NCBI GenBank assembly: GCA_021776335.1
Contig: JAJFGB010000011.1
Span: 62,001-126,000, forward strand
DNA: 64,000 bases
Direction of reading: 5' to 3'
Source of the DNA: Hyphococcus sp.
GTDB taxonomy: Bacteria > Pseudomonadota > Alphaproteobacteria > Caulobacterales > Parvularculaceae
The notes beneath the pieces were generated by a model, which saw only the letters and a program-made list of their open reading frames with translations, was not told where the DNA came from and ran no database searches. Below, piece after piece: positions 56,341-64,000 of the stretch; within the stretch, counting starts at the first letter, position 1; every line of letters begins with the position of its first letter. The position numbers and the translations under genes were made by a program.

Positions 56341-58926
56341 TCAGTTTGCGACAATATTGACGATCCGACCCGGCACCACGACGACCTTGCGAACGGTCTT
56401 GCCGTCAATATGCCGCTTTACGCCCTCCGCCGACAAGGCCAGTTTTTCAACTGTTTCATTATCGGCGTCGACGGCGACCTCTAATTCGGCGCGGCGCTTG
56501 CCATTGACCTGGACCCCAAGGACTAGCGTGTCTCTGGCGAGCAGCGCTGCATTGGCCTTCGGCCAGGGAGCGTCGCAAACAAAGCCGTTTCCGCCAAGCG
56601 TCTCCCAGCACTCTTCGGCCAAGTGGGGCGTAAAGGGGGCAATCATCTGGGTAAGGCTTGCGAGGGCCTCCGCACGCGCCCAATCATCAACATCCGGCGT
56701 CTTTTTAAGGACATTCAAGAACTCATAGATGCGGGCGATGGCCTTGTTAAAGCGGAAGTTTTCGATGTCATCAGTCACGCCAGCGATGGCGCCATGGGTT
56801 GCTTGGCGCATCGACTTCTCGGCGGCGTCAGCAGCCGGTCTCGACAGATCGACCTTTTTCAACAGGCCTTTTGCGGGGCAAACCGTATCCCAAATGCGTC
56901 CAACGAGACGCCATGCGCCGTCGACGCCGGCGTCGGTCCACTCAACATCGCGTTCCGGCGGCGAGTCCGACAGCATGAACCAGCGTGCTGCGTCCGCACC
57001 GTAGGTCTCGGCAATGGCCTCCGGCGAGACGACATTCCTTTTTGATTTCGACATTTTTTCGATTGGGCCGATGGTCACCGGGGCTCCGGTGTCAGCGCGT
57101 CGCGCTGCGCCCTTTTCGACAACCACGTCTTCAGGCAAAAGCCAATCGCCATTCTCATCGCGAAATGTGTGGTGGACGACCATGCCCTGCGTAAACAAAT
57201 TTGCAAATGGTTCGTCTACAGACAGGTAGCCGCACTTCTTCATCAGGCGCGTGAAATAACGCGCATAGAGAAGATGCAGGATCGCATGTTCAATGCCGCC
57301 GATATATTGATCAACCGGCAACCAGTAATCAGCAGCGGTTTTATCAACAGGCGCATCGGGTGCAGGCGCTGCAAAGCGCGCAAAATACCATGAAGAATCG
57401 ACAAATGTATCAAACGTATCGGTCTCACGCGTTCCCTTACCGCCGCACGCCGGACAGTCGACATGCTTCCATGTAGGGTGCCGGTCGAGAGGGTTTCCGG
57501 GTACGGAGAAATCAGCCTCTTCGGGCAATTTTACTGGCAGATCTTTTTCGGGAACAGGGACTATACCGCATTTATCGCAATGGATCGCGGGTATAGGGCA
57601 GCCCCAATAGCGCTGGCGAGACACCCCCCAGTCGCGCAGACGGTATTGGGTTGTGCCCTCACCCCACCCCATCGCTTCGATTTCGGTGATGGCGGCGGCA
57701 ATCCCGTCTTCAATGGAAAGTCCGTCGAGAAACCCTGAATTGTACAACGTTCCCGGGCCAACATAGGCCTCATCGTCGATCTTGAAGGTTGCGCGATCGG
57801 CATCGGGCGGCAACACAACCGGCAAAATGTCGAGGCCATATTTATGGGCAAAATCGAGATCGCGCTGATCGCCGGCCGGACAACCGAAAATCGCGCCGGT
57901 CCCGTATTGCATCAACACAAAGTTGGCGACGTAGACGGGCAGGCGTCGGTCTTCAAATGGATGGGTCACCTGGGCCGGCAAAAGGAAGCCCCGCTTTTCG
58001 GCCTTTTCGACGGCCTCCTCGGATACGCCGGTTTTCAATGACTCTGCGATGAACGCCTGCAATTCAGGATCGTTGTGAGCATAATGCGCGGCCAGTGGGT
58101 GGTCCGGCGCGACAGCGCAAAAGCTGGCGCCAAAGAGTGTGTCGGGGCGTGTTGTGTAAACCTCAAGTCCGCCTTCAAATTCATGCGGCGGAAGGTGTTG
58201 AGATGTTCCGTCAGCGAAACGGAACTTCATCGTCAAGCCTTTTGACTTGCCGATCCAGTTGCGCTGCATCAGTTTCACATTGTCGGGCCATCCGGCTAGC
58301 CGACCGTCATCCAGCGCCGCTAAAAGATCATCAGCCTCATCTGTGATTTTTAAAAACCACTGTGAGAGTTTGCGTCTCTCGACTGGCGCATCGGAGCGCC
58401 AGCCCTTGCCGTCGATCACCTGCTCATTGGCGAGCACGGTTTGGTCAACTGGATCCCAATTGACATAGCTTTCTTTGCGATAGGCAAAGCCGCGACGCCA
58501 GAAATCAAGAAACAGGCACTGCTGTTGCTTGTAGTATTCAGGATCGCAGGTGGCGAATTCCCGGGTCCAGTCAATCGCCAGCCCCATACGCTTCAGCTGA
58601 TCGCGCATGGCGTCAATATTGGCGTAGGTCCATTTTGCCGGGTGGGAGTCGGTCTGCATCGCCGCATTTTCGGCCGGCATTCCGAATGCATCCCAGCCCA
58701 TGGGGTGAAGGACGTTGTAGCCAGACGCCTTTTTGTAGCGCGCAATGACATCGCCCATGGCGTAATTGCGCACATGACCGATATGGATACGGCCCGATGG
58801 ATAGGGAAACATTTCGAGAACGTAATAGTTGGGTTTGTCACTGGCGGTTTGGGCATTGAAGCACGCTGCTTCGTTCCAGCGGCTGCGCCACTTTGGCTCT
58901 ACTTCTTTTGGGTTGTAGCGGGACAT
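56341..58926 (-). CDS. leuS: leucyl-tRNA synthetase
   Basis: 861 residues from ATG 58926; the ORF-track start adds 41 non-conserved residues. HIGH motif in [16 protein letters not shown], an editing domain in the middle ([12 protein letters not shown]), a zinc-type segment (CDKCGIVPV and CPACGGKG) and KMSKSKRN. Charges tRNA-Leu. Heads the leuS-lptE-holA operon; DUF3576 lies upstream on the same strand. Confidence 0.97.
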   Translation of the reverse strand: MSRYNPKEVEPKWRSRWNEAACFNAQTASDKPNYYVLEMFPYPSGRIHIGHVRNYAMGDVIARYKKASGYNVLHPMGWDAFGMPAENAAMQTDSHPAKWTYANIDAMRDQLKRMGLAIDWTREFATCDPEYYKQQQCLFLDFWRRGFAYRKESYVNWDPVDQTVLANEQVIDGKGWRSDAPVERRKLSQWFLKITDEADDLLAALDDGRLAGWPDNVKLMQRNWIGKSKGLTMKFRFADGTSQHLPPHEFEGGLEVYTTRPDTLFGASFCAVAPDHPLAAHYAHNDPELQAFIAESLKTGVSEEAVEKAEKRGFLLPAQVTHPFEDRRLPVYVANFVLMQYGTGAIFGCPAGDQRDLDFAHKYGLDILPVVLPPDADRATFKIDDEAYVGPGTLYNSGFLDGLSIEDGIAAAITEIEAMGWGEGTTQYRLRDWGVSRQRYWGCPIPAIHCDKCGIVPVPEKDLPVKLPEEADFSVPGNPLDRHPTWKHVDCPACGGKGTRETDTFDTFVDSSWYFARFAAPAPDAPVDKTAADYWLPVDQYIGGIEHAILHLLYARYFTRLMKKCGYLSVDEPFANLFTQGMVVHHTFRDENGDWLLPEDVVVEKGAARRADTGAPVTIGPIEKMSKSKRNVVSPEAIAETYGADAARWFMLSDSPPERDVEWTDAGVDGAWRLVGRIWDTVCPAKGLLKKVDLSRPAADAAEKSMRQATHGAIAGVTDDIENFRFNKAIARIYEFLNVLKKTPDVDDWARAEALASLTQMIAPFTPHLAEECWETLGGNGFVCDAPWPKANAALLARDTLVLGVQVNGKRRAELEVAVDADNETVEKLALSAEGVKRHIDGKTVRKVVVVPGRIVNIVAN

Positions 58927-59083
58927 CAGGAATGTCTTTCGAGATGGTGCGACGCACAAAAACTGCGCAGCCGGGCGTTTCCAGTCAGCCAGTGATCTGT
59001 TTTCTCTGGAATTGCGCCAATAATCCAGTTTCACCCGTGATTCAATCAATCACAGTCGAGCGGCCGGTTATTGGCTTGCGCTC

Positions 59084-59554
59084 TTAGCCGTCGATGACAT
59101 TGAGCCGTAGTTGGCGCGCTCGGGTGAGAATCGCATTTTCGATTTCACGGCCTGTCGCCGGATTAACTGATGCGTCAATCCACTCACTTTCGCCGGCCTG
59201 GCGCTCCTGACGGAACACCGAGACGCGTAAAGCGTCAGCGCGGAGGACGTTGTCCAGAATATAAACATTGGTTTTGAAACGCTCGGTTGGCAGCTCAGGA
59301 TTTACATACCATTCCGTAATGATCAGCCCGGCGATCGGATCGGCAGAAAAAACGGGCAGAAAATCAAGCGTTTCCAGCGAAGCAGCCCAAAGGTACCGGT
59401 TGACGGTGGTCGCCTGGGCGCCCTTTCCGTCCGAGTATGCCGCAAGCGTAGCATTACGATCATTTGACTTGCTGGCGCCGCCACACGCGGCGAGCGTCGC
59501 CGCGCCGCACACAATTGCTAACACCTTGAACATACTGATATTTTCCGAATTCAT
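59084..59554 (-). CDS. DUF3576-family lipoprotein
   Basis: 156 residues from ATG 59554; the longer ORF-track start is unlikely. Lipobox LAACGG after a short signal. NRYLWAASLETLDFLPVFSADPIAGLIITEWY and REIENAILTRARQLR match the alphaproteobacterial DUF3576 family that usually sits beside leuS. Envelope location; molecular role unknown. Confidence 0.88.
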   Translation of the reverse strand: MNSENISMFKVLAIVCGAATLAACGGASKSNDRNATLAAYSDGKGAQATTVNRYLWAASLETLDFLPVFSADPIAGLIITEWYVNPELPTERFKTNVYILDNVLRADALRVSVFRQERQAGESEWIDASVNPATGREIENAILTRARQLRLNVIDG

Positions 59555-59936
59555 AATTTTGACCTTGATCCAAATGCGGCCTCTCGCCAGAACGGTGGCA
59601 GGCCGTGGCTTTCCTACCACAACATCGCGATTAGACAACGGCCTTAACCGAAGAACGCTTGTTTCCGGGCCCGTCGGGCGCCATTATCTCAATGGTCGTT
59701 GGGTTGTTAACCAAGCGCGCCTTAAGATCGCGGGCTATTTCATGTGGCGGGATTTTGGCAGCGACGGGCTTACAGCGTTACGGTTTTGGAGTGTGGGCGT
59801 TGCGGGGGTGACGATTGCCGGGGTTCCGGCTTGGAAATAAGTCGCTTGAGGCAATTGCGGGGGCAGTTGTTACAGGCGCAGAACTTGCGACGCGGTTTCT
59901 GATGAAAATGATCAGAGCCCAAACTGAAACGGACCG
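59555..59936. other. 382-bp gap between DUF3576 and porin genes
   Basis: It holds the two divergent promoters and GTTGTTAACCAAG (about 59701-59713). A plus-strand frame ending at 59840 reads RWVVNQARLKIAGYFMW, but it lacks a plausible start and mostly shadows the DUF3576 gene. No RNA gene recognised. Confidence 0.45.
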
Positions 59937-61154
59937 ATGACCCTTTTGCGTAAAGCATTATTAGGCGTTTGTGCGACGGCATTGTCTGCTGGCGCCGCCT
60001 ATGCTGCCGATCCGGTCGAACTAGAGATCGAAGGTGAAGTTAGCGCTGTTGCCGGTGTTACCGACGGTGACGCCAAGGCTGACGTAAATGCAGAAATCAC
60101 CGCTAAGGTTTCAACGCTTCTGGATAATGGCATAGAAATCGGCGCGGCTGTTGAAGCCCGCCTTGATGCTGATCAGCCGGCACAGCGTTATGGCGGCGGA
60201 CGTTATTCCAGCCTTTTGATCGGCGGGCCGCGCGGCATAGGTCCACTGGACAGCGACGCCTATATGCAAGGCGCTTATGGATACGTTAAGGGCTCTTTTG
60301 GACAGATCACTGTTGGCCGCGATCAGGGTGTTGCGCGGACACTAGCCGTGACATCGCCGACAATTTTCCGGGCGGTAAATATCAATGATTGGCAGTCGGA
60401 TTTATCCGGGTTGAACGATGTCCACACGGTCAATGATTTCACCGGTTACTCAACAAAATTCACCTATATGCCGCCCGCCAACTTCCTCGGCGGCGCTTTT
60501 GGCGGGTTGCAGTTGGGTGTTTCCTATTCGCCTGTATTGCGCAATTGCGGAGATCGTCTGTGTGCGCCGGAAGCTGGATTCATAATCGCGCCGGACGGCA
60601 CAATGCTGACAGAAACGGCGCGCTGGGATGACGCCGTTGAAGCAGCGCTTTATTATCAAAAAGGCATCGGCATTGGTTCTGACCGGCTGTTTGTGGGCGT
60701 TGGCGCCAGCTATATAACCGCCGACGAGGATACGCTTGCGGGGTCACTGGTTTTTGCTGATTATGAGGCCTATTCTGTCGGCCTCAACCTTGCCTACCGC
60801 GGCATTACGCTGGGCGGCTCGGTAAAAACGACGAACGCCGGCCTCGCTTCTTTTGAAGATGATGGCTATCTGGCGTTTGACGCGGGAATTACCTTCCGCA
60901 CCGGCGAAGATGAGGGCGATGTCGCCATCATGGTCGGTTACGGACAATCGGAAGCCAATGCGATTGGCCCCAACCCGCTTGATCCAACTCTTTATCAGGA
61001 TACGCGAACCGCGCAGGCGGGCGTTACATATACTATTACACGAGGCGTTACTGTCGGCGCGGCTGCACAGTATGTCGAATCCAATAAGCCAGTTGCCGTC
61101 GGCGGCCCCGAAGAAGCCGCCACGGTTGTGATCGAGAGCTCGATCAAATTCTAA
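59937..61154 (+). CDS. outer-membrane porin
   Basis: A 405-residue protein. The signal peptide ends AGAAYAAD. The mature protein starts VELEIEGEVSAVAGV, has typical gram-negative porin strands (YVKGSFGQITVGRDQG) and ends in Phe (VIESSIKF), the BAM recognition signature. Passive diffusion channel. An unusually strong intrinsic terminator follows, consistent with high expression as a single gene. Confidence 0.9.
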   Translation: MTLLRKALLGVCATALSAGAAYAADPVELEIEGEVSAVAGVTDGDAKADVNAEITAKVSTLLDNGIEIGAAVEARLDADQPAQRYGGGRYSSLLIGGPRGIGPLDSDAYMQGAYGYVKGSFGQITVGRDQGVARTLAVTSPTIFRAVNINDWQSDLSGLNDVHTVNDFTGYSTKFTYMPPANFLGGAFGGLQLGVSYSPVLRNCGDRLCAPEAGFIIAPDGTMLTETARWDDAVEAALYYQKGIGIGSDRLFVGVGASYITADEDTLAGSLVFADYEAYSVGLNLAYRGITLGGSVKTTNAGLASFEDDGYLAFDAGITFRTGEDEGDVAIMVGYGQSEANAIGPNPLDPTLYQDTRTAQAGVTYTITRGVTVGAAAQYVESNKPVAVGGPEEAATVVIESSIKF

Positions 61155-61189
61155 GTTCTATGCGCCTAGGCTTAGAGGGGATATGATGT

Positions 61190-61223
61190 GGGACGGCGTT
61201 TTTCGCCGTCCCATTTTCTTTTG
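61190..61223 (+). terminator. intrinsic terminator of the porin gene
   Basis: GGGACGGCG-TTTTT-CGCCGTCCC followed by ATTTTCTTTT. A perfect 9-bp GC-rich stem and T-rich tail 36 bp after the porin stop. Confidence 0.92.
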
Positions 61224-61260
61224 TCCCATTGAGGATAAAGTTCAATGAGATTGATGGTTT

Positions 61261-61725
61261 TTGCGGCCCATAAGACTTCTGTTGCGATGCATGCTTGCAT
61301 GCCTCGCAGTTTTTTCAGGCTGCTCAATGCAAACTGACGGCGCTCCGCCAACAACTCAGGATCAAACTATGACGCGTACAAACAATCACATTGACTATGT
61401 GGAACTCGCCGCCGAAGACCTCGGCGTTGTAAAAAAGTTTTACAGCGAGGTATTTGGGTGGGAGTTCCAGGATTGGGGCCCCGACTATATCAGCTTTTCG
61501 TCTGCCGGCCTTGAGGGCGGGTTTCGTGGCGGCGAAACGCCAATTGCAGGAAGCTCACTTATTATTCTTTATGCAGAAGATTTGGACGCGAGCGAACAAA
61601 GAGTAGCCGCGGCGGGCGGTGAAATAACCGAGCACCATGAATTTCCGGGCGGCAAGCGGTTTCATTTTCGCGACCCTGCAGGCAATGTGCTTGGTGTCTG
61701 GACCATATTTGAAGCCTCGGAGTAG
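61261..61725 (+). CDS. VOC/glyoxalase-fold protein, possibly a lipoprotein
   Basis: 154 residues from TTG 61261. VOC half-modules: HIDYVELAAEDLGVVKKFYSEVFGWEFQDWG, and RFHFRDPAGNVLGVW with metal-type residues. If translated from TTG 61261 or ATG 61291, a signal with lipobox VFSGC precedes it, which is rare for this family. ATG 61369 (AGGA upstream) would give a plain 118-residue cytosolic protein. I cannot decide between them. Substrate unknown. Confidence 0.8.
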   Translation: MRPIRLLLRCMLACLAVFSGCSMQTDGAPPTTQDQTMTRTNNHIDYVELAAEDLGVVKKFYSEVFGWEFQDWGPDYISFSSAGLEGGFRGGETPIAGSSLIILYAEDLDASEQRVAAAGGEITEHHEFPGGKRFHFRDPAGNVLGVWTIFEASE

Positions 61726-61728
61726 CTG

Positions 61729-62355
61729 TCAGGTCAAAAATGCGCCAATTGCTGCAATCCCTGCGATATTAGGGCCAGTAAGTTGTTGCGCATTATTTTC
61801 GGTAACGCCGCCCAGAGCAATTACCGGCGCCGGCGCCGTTGCGGCTAGTTTCAGGAATTTATCAGCGCCGAGCGATGGTGTGCCGGGATGGCTGGACGAT
61901 GGAAACACCGGCGAAAGCAGCACTGCATGAACGCCCAGCGCAGCTATGCTTTTGAGATCGGCAGCATTGTGACAAGAAGCCGTGGTGATACCGCCTGGCA
62001 TCTCATCATACGGCCCATCATACCAGGTCGGAAAATGCTGACCGTCCGCGCCAATTTTTTTGCCAAGGTCCGGATCGGCGCCGACCAGCAGAAAGAGGCC
62101 GCATGCGTCGCAGACCGACTTTAATTGCGCCGCCAAAGACGTTCGGTCTTTGTGACGATAATCGCGCAAAATGACAGCCGCGCCGCGTGGCAGGGCACGG
62201 GCGATTAGGTGTGGTTGCGGGGCCCGATCCTCGTCCGTCAGGAAGGCGAGGCTGAAAGGCGCTGCTGCGCCAGAATGGCGTTTGAGTGATTGGGCAGCGG
62301 CTGCTAACTTGACGCTGCGCGCAACAAGCTCTTCATGTCCGTTCTCATGCAACAA
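61729..62355 (-). CDS. ThiE/TenI-type thiamine phosphate synthase-like protein
   Basis: A 208-residue TIM barrel. GLFLLVGADPDLG, VHAVLLSPVFPSSSHPG and APVIALGGVTENN match ThiE/TenI, though the usual GQxD phosphate motif is changed (IGADGQHFPTW). It may be TenI-like rather than a true synthase. Divergent overlap of 21 bp with the YggS gene. Confidence 0.82.
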   Translation of the reverse strand: MLHENGHEELVARSVKLAAAAQSLKRHSGAAAPFSLAFLTDEDRAPQPHLIARALPRGAAVILRDYRHKDRTSLAAQLKSVCDACGLFLLVGADPDLGKKIGADGQHFPTWYDGPYDEMPGGITTASCHNAADLKSIAALGVHAVLLSPVFPSSSHPGTPSLGADKFLKLAATAPAPVIALGGVTENNAQQLTGPNIAGIAAIGAFLT

Positions 62356-63045
62356 TCTGATCCCTCAAGCGATAATGTCGACCCTGCCCGTAATCTTGGA
62401 CTAATCAAGGAAGAAATAAAGACAGCGTTAGATGAAGCGGGCCGCGCAACGGATGTCGTGACGGTGACTGCAGTTTCAAAGCAGCATGATGAGGCGCGCA
62501 TTCTTCCATTGCTTAAGGCGGGCCATCGGGTTTTCGGCGAAAACCGGATTCAAGAGGCGGCGTTGAAATGGCCGCCGCTTCGCGCGCAATTTCCAGATAC
62601 CGAGCTTCGATTGATCGGTCCGCTGCAATCTAACAAGGCTAAGGAAGCCGTTGCGTTGTTTGACGTGATTGAAACAGTCGATCGGCCCAAAATAGCAGCT
62701 GCTCTGGCGCGCGAGATGGCCGAACAAGACCGTCACCCACGTTTGCTGGTTCAGGTTAATACTGGCGAAGAGCCGCAAAAAGCGGGCGTTTTGCCGACGG
62801 AAGCCGATGCGTTTATTGAAAAGTGCCGCACCGAATTTGGCTTGCAGATCGATGGTCTCATGTGCATTCCGCCGGCGGATGACGCGCCGGCGCCGCATTT
62901 TGCGCTGCTGGCGAAAATCGCCCAGCGGTGCGGCCTCAGGCAGTTGAGCATGGGTATGAGCGCGGATTACGCGCTAGCGTCGCAGCTCGGCGCGACCCAT
63001 GTTCGAATAGGAACGGGTGTTTTCGGCGTCAGAAACAGACGCTGA
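62335..63045 (+). CDS. YggS-family PLP-dependent protein
   Basis: A 236-residue alanine-racemase-like barrel. The PLP lysine is in VTAVSKQHDEA, followed by HRVFGENRIQEA, LRLIGPLQSNKAKEAV, LLVQVNTGEEPQKAGV and the phosphate loop SMGMSADYALASQLGATHVRIGTGVFG (read in part). PLP homeostasis. The start is ATG 62335 or 62347. GENRIQEA differs slightly from the usual GENYVQE. Confidence 0.93.
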   Translation: MSVLMQQSDPSSDNVDPARNLGLIKEEIKTALDEAGRATDVVTVTAVSKQHDEARILPLLKAGHRVFGENRIQEAALKWPPLRAQFPDTELRLIGPLQSNKAKEAVALFDVIETVDRPKIAAALAREMAEQDRHPRLLVQVNTGEEPQKAGVLPTEADAFIEKCRTEFGLQIDGLMCIPPADDAPAPHFALLAKIAQRCGLRQLSMGMSADYALASQLGATHVRIGTGVFGVRNRR

Positions 63046-63253
63046 TGATTGGAAAATCAGTAACATTCGCGGGTTTTGAGCATCAAATGGAGCAAAACGG
63101 CCTATTTGGCGGAAAAGAGCGTAAGGCAAACGGTAATGCTACATAAAGATAACGGATTCTGACGAAAAGTTGTGCGTATGTGAATTCCAATTTTGGGTTG
63201 TTTAGCGGTAAGACGCCGTCCAACAAGACCAATAAAGTGGGAAGAGAGAAGAG

Positions 63254-63943
63254 ATGACGCGGGCGAAAAAAATTATACTTGTCGACGACGATGAATTGCT
63301 GCGTGAGACGTTGCTTGAACAGTTTAATGTTCATGACGAGCTTTCCGTTGAGCCAATTGAGACCGCGAATGCCGCGATCGAACGCGTCAAAGAAGAGGCG
63401 CATATTGATTTGATGCTGCTCGATGTCGGCCTCCCTGATATGGACGGGCGCGAAGCATGCCGGATCATGCGCAAGAACGGCTTTAAATCGCCCATCATCA
63501 TGTTGACGGGTGCTGACAGTGAGGCGGACACGATTTTGGGGCTCGATGCGGGCGCGAATGATTATGTTTCAAAGCCCTTTAAATTTGGCGTCTTGCTTGC
63601 GCGCGTGCGTGCGCATCTAAGAAGCCATGAACAGAGTGAAGACGCGGTATTCAAAGTAGGCCCATATGAATTCAGGCCGGCTGTGAAAATGCTGGTAACT
63701 CCGGAAGACAAGAAAATTCGCCTCACAGAAAAAGAAACATCAATCCTGAAGTTTCTGTATCGCGCGGGCGGCAAGCCGGTGACACGCGATGTTTTATTGG
63801 ATGAAGTCTGGGGATATAATTCCGGCGTTACCACACACACGCTCGAAACGCATGTTTACCGTTTGAGGCAAAAGATCGAACCTGATCCTTCCAGCGCATC
63901 CATTCTATTAACCGAAAGCGGTGGGTACAGACTATCGCTCTGA
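63254..63943 (+). CDS. OmpR-family response regulator (CenR-like)
   Basis: A 229-residue protein. Receiver with acidic pair LVDDDE, phosphoacceptor in DLMLLDVGLPDMDG and Lys in YVSKPFKF. C-terminal winged helix with VTTHTLETHVYRLRQKIE and GGYRLSL. Its place after yggS and near leuS/parAB recalls Caulobacter CenR, an essential envelope regulator; that is synteny-based inference. AGAGAGAAGAG precedes the ATG. Confidence 0.9.
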   Translation: MTRAKKIILVDDDELLRETLLEQFNVHDELSVEPIETANAAIERVKEEAHIDLMLLDVGLPDMDGREACRIMRKNGFKSPIIMLTGADSEADTILGLDAGANDYVSKPFKFGVLLARVRAHLRSHEQSEDAVFKVGPYEFRPAVKMLVTPEDKKIRLTEKETSILKFLYRAGGKPVTRDVLLDEVWGYNSGVTTHTLETHVYRLRQKIEPDPSSASILLTESGGYRLSL

Positions 63944-63959
63944 CGGAGGAAGGTGTTTT

Positions 63960-64000
63960 ATGACAGTAACGATCTATCACAATCCGCGATGTTCGAAATC
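63960..64000 (+). CDS. arsC: arsenate reductase (ArsC/Spx family), partial
   Basis: Cut by the right edge after 13 full codons: MTVTIYHNPRCSK, the ArsC N-terminus with the catalytic Cys in NPRCSK. GGAGGAAGG precedes the ATG. It starts 17 bp after the response regulator, so the two are likely cotranscribed. Confidence 0.85.
   Translation, partial: MTVTIYHNPRCSK

Noticed and set aside
59268-59840. 190-residue plus-strand ORF opposite DUF3576
   Set aside because: Mostly antisense to a convincing gene; no own motif or ribosome site.
1-64000. CRISPR arrays, transposases, rRNA and intact tRNA genes
   Set aside because: None seen on either strand; the only tRNA-like sequence is the relic at 3545-3608.

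Overview
This window comes from an alphaproteobacterial chromosome, close to the replication origin. The evidence is the gene order ppsR-maf-aroE-coaE / hemE-hemJ-rho / mnmE-mnmG-rsmG-parA-parB / holA-lptE-leuS-DUF3576, together with dnaK-dnaJ, dapB, ftsK, parS sites and CtrA-type TTAA-N7-TTAA motifs. In Caulobacter the origin lies between hemE and the DUF299 (RP001/ppsR) gene, and that same gap is present here (38349-38738). The lineage looks Caulobacterales/Parvularculales-like, but I cannot name a genus from sequence alone.

Layout. 1-8.2 kb is an accessory cluster that looks lower in GC by eye. It holds a degenerate kinase-like gene (cut by the left edge, apparently frameshifted), a diiron heme-oxygenase-like (HDO) enzyme, a FeeM/AHL-synthase-type N-acyltransferase, a decayed tRNA-Gly(GCC), a six-TM sensor histidine kinase, a PilZ-fused PhcB-type methyltransferase and a FadL-type outer-membrane transporter. 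8.2-13.4 kb holds ftsK, an ammonium transporter and a ubiquinone-pathway hydroxylase. 13.5-20.3 kb is mixed: an ArsR-SRPBCC-GST operon, a periplasmic aspartic protease, dapB, a GNAT, a HxlR/MAPEG divergent pair, lipoproteins and a LysE exporter. 20.3-23.5 kb is dnaJ/dnaK. 23.7-27.6 kb is a TIR-TM-SUMF1 protein beside a SLOG-SLATT protein. 27.8-35.4 kb holds YifB, a hybrid kinase, an AmpG-like permease, a sugar/adenosine kinase and a hydrolase. 35.4-41.7 kb is the origin-flanking core. 41.7-47.9 kb separates rho from mnmE with lipoproteins, an amidohydrolase, a GST, a MATE pump and a phosphodiesterase. 48-59.6 kb is the modification/partition/aminoacylation core, with three palindromic parS sites. 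59.9-64 kb holds a porin, a VOC protein, a ThiE/TenI-like protein, a YggS protein, a CenR-like regulator and the start of arsC.

Two systems deserve attention. (1) The 1-8 kb cluster combines enzymes suited to making a fatty-acyl signal (N-acyltransferase, HDO oxidase, PhcB-like methyltransferase with a possible c-di-GMP input), an outer-membrane route for hydrophobic molecules (FadL) and PhcS-like membrane kinases. That is a plausible self-contained lipid quorum-sensing system, possibly under cell-cycle (CtrA) control and possibly acquired at a tRNA-Gly. (2) The SLOG-SLATT + TIR-TM-SUMF1 pair resembles the parts of nucleotide-signalling anti-phage systems (TIR enzyme plus SLOG sensor with membrane effector), but in an unfamiliar arrangement.

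The origin gap also holds three evenly spaced GGTCATA repeats, a perfect 10-bp inverted repeat, a near-consensus DnaA box and a perfect CtrA site. All family calls were made by reading translations; no database search was possible.
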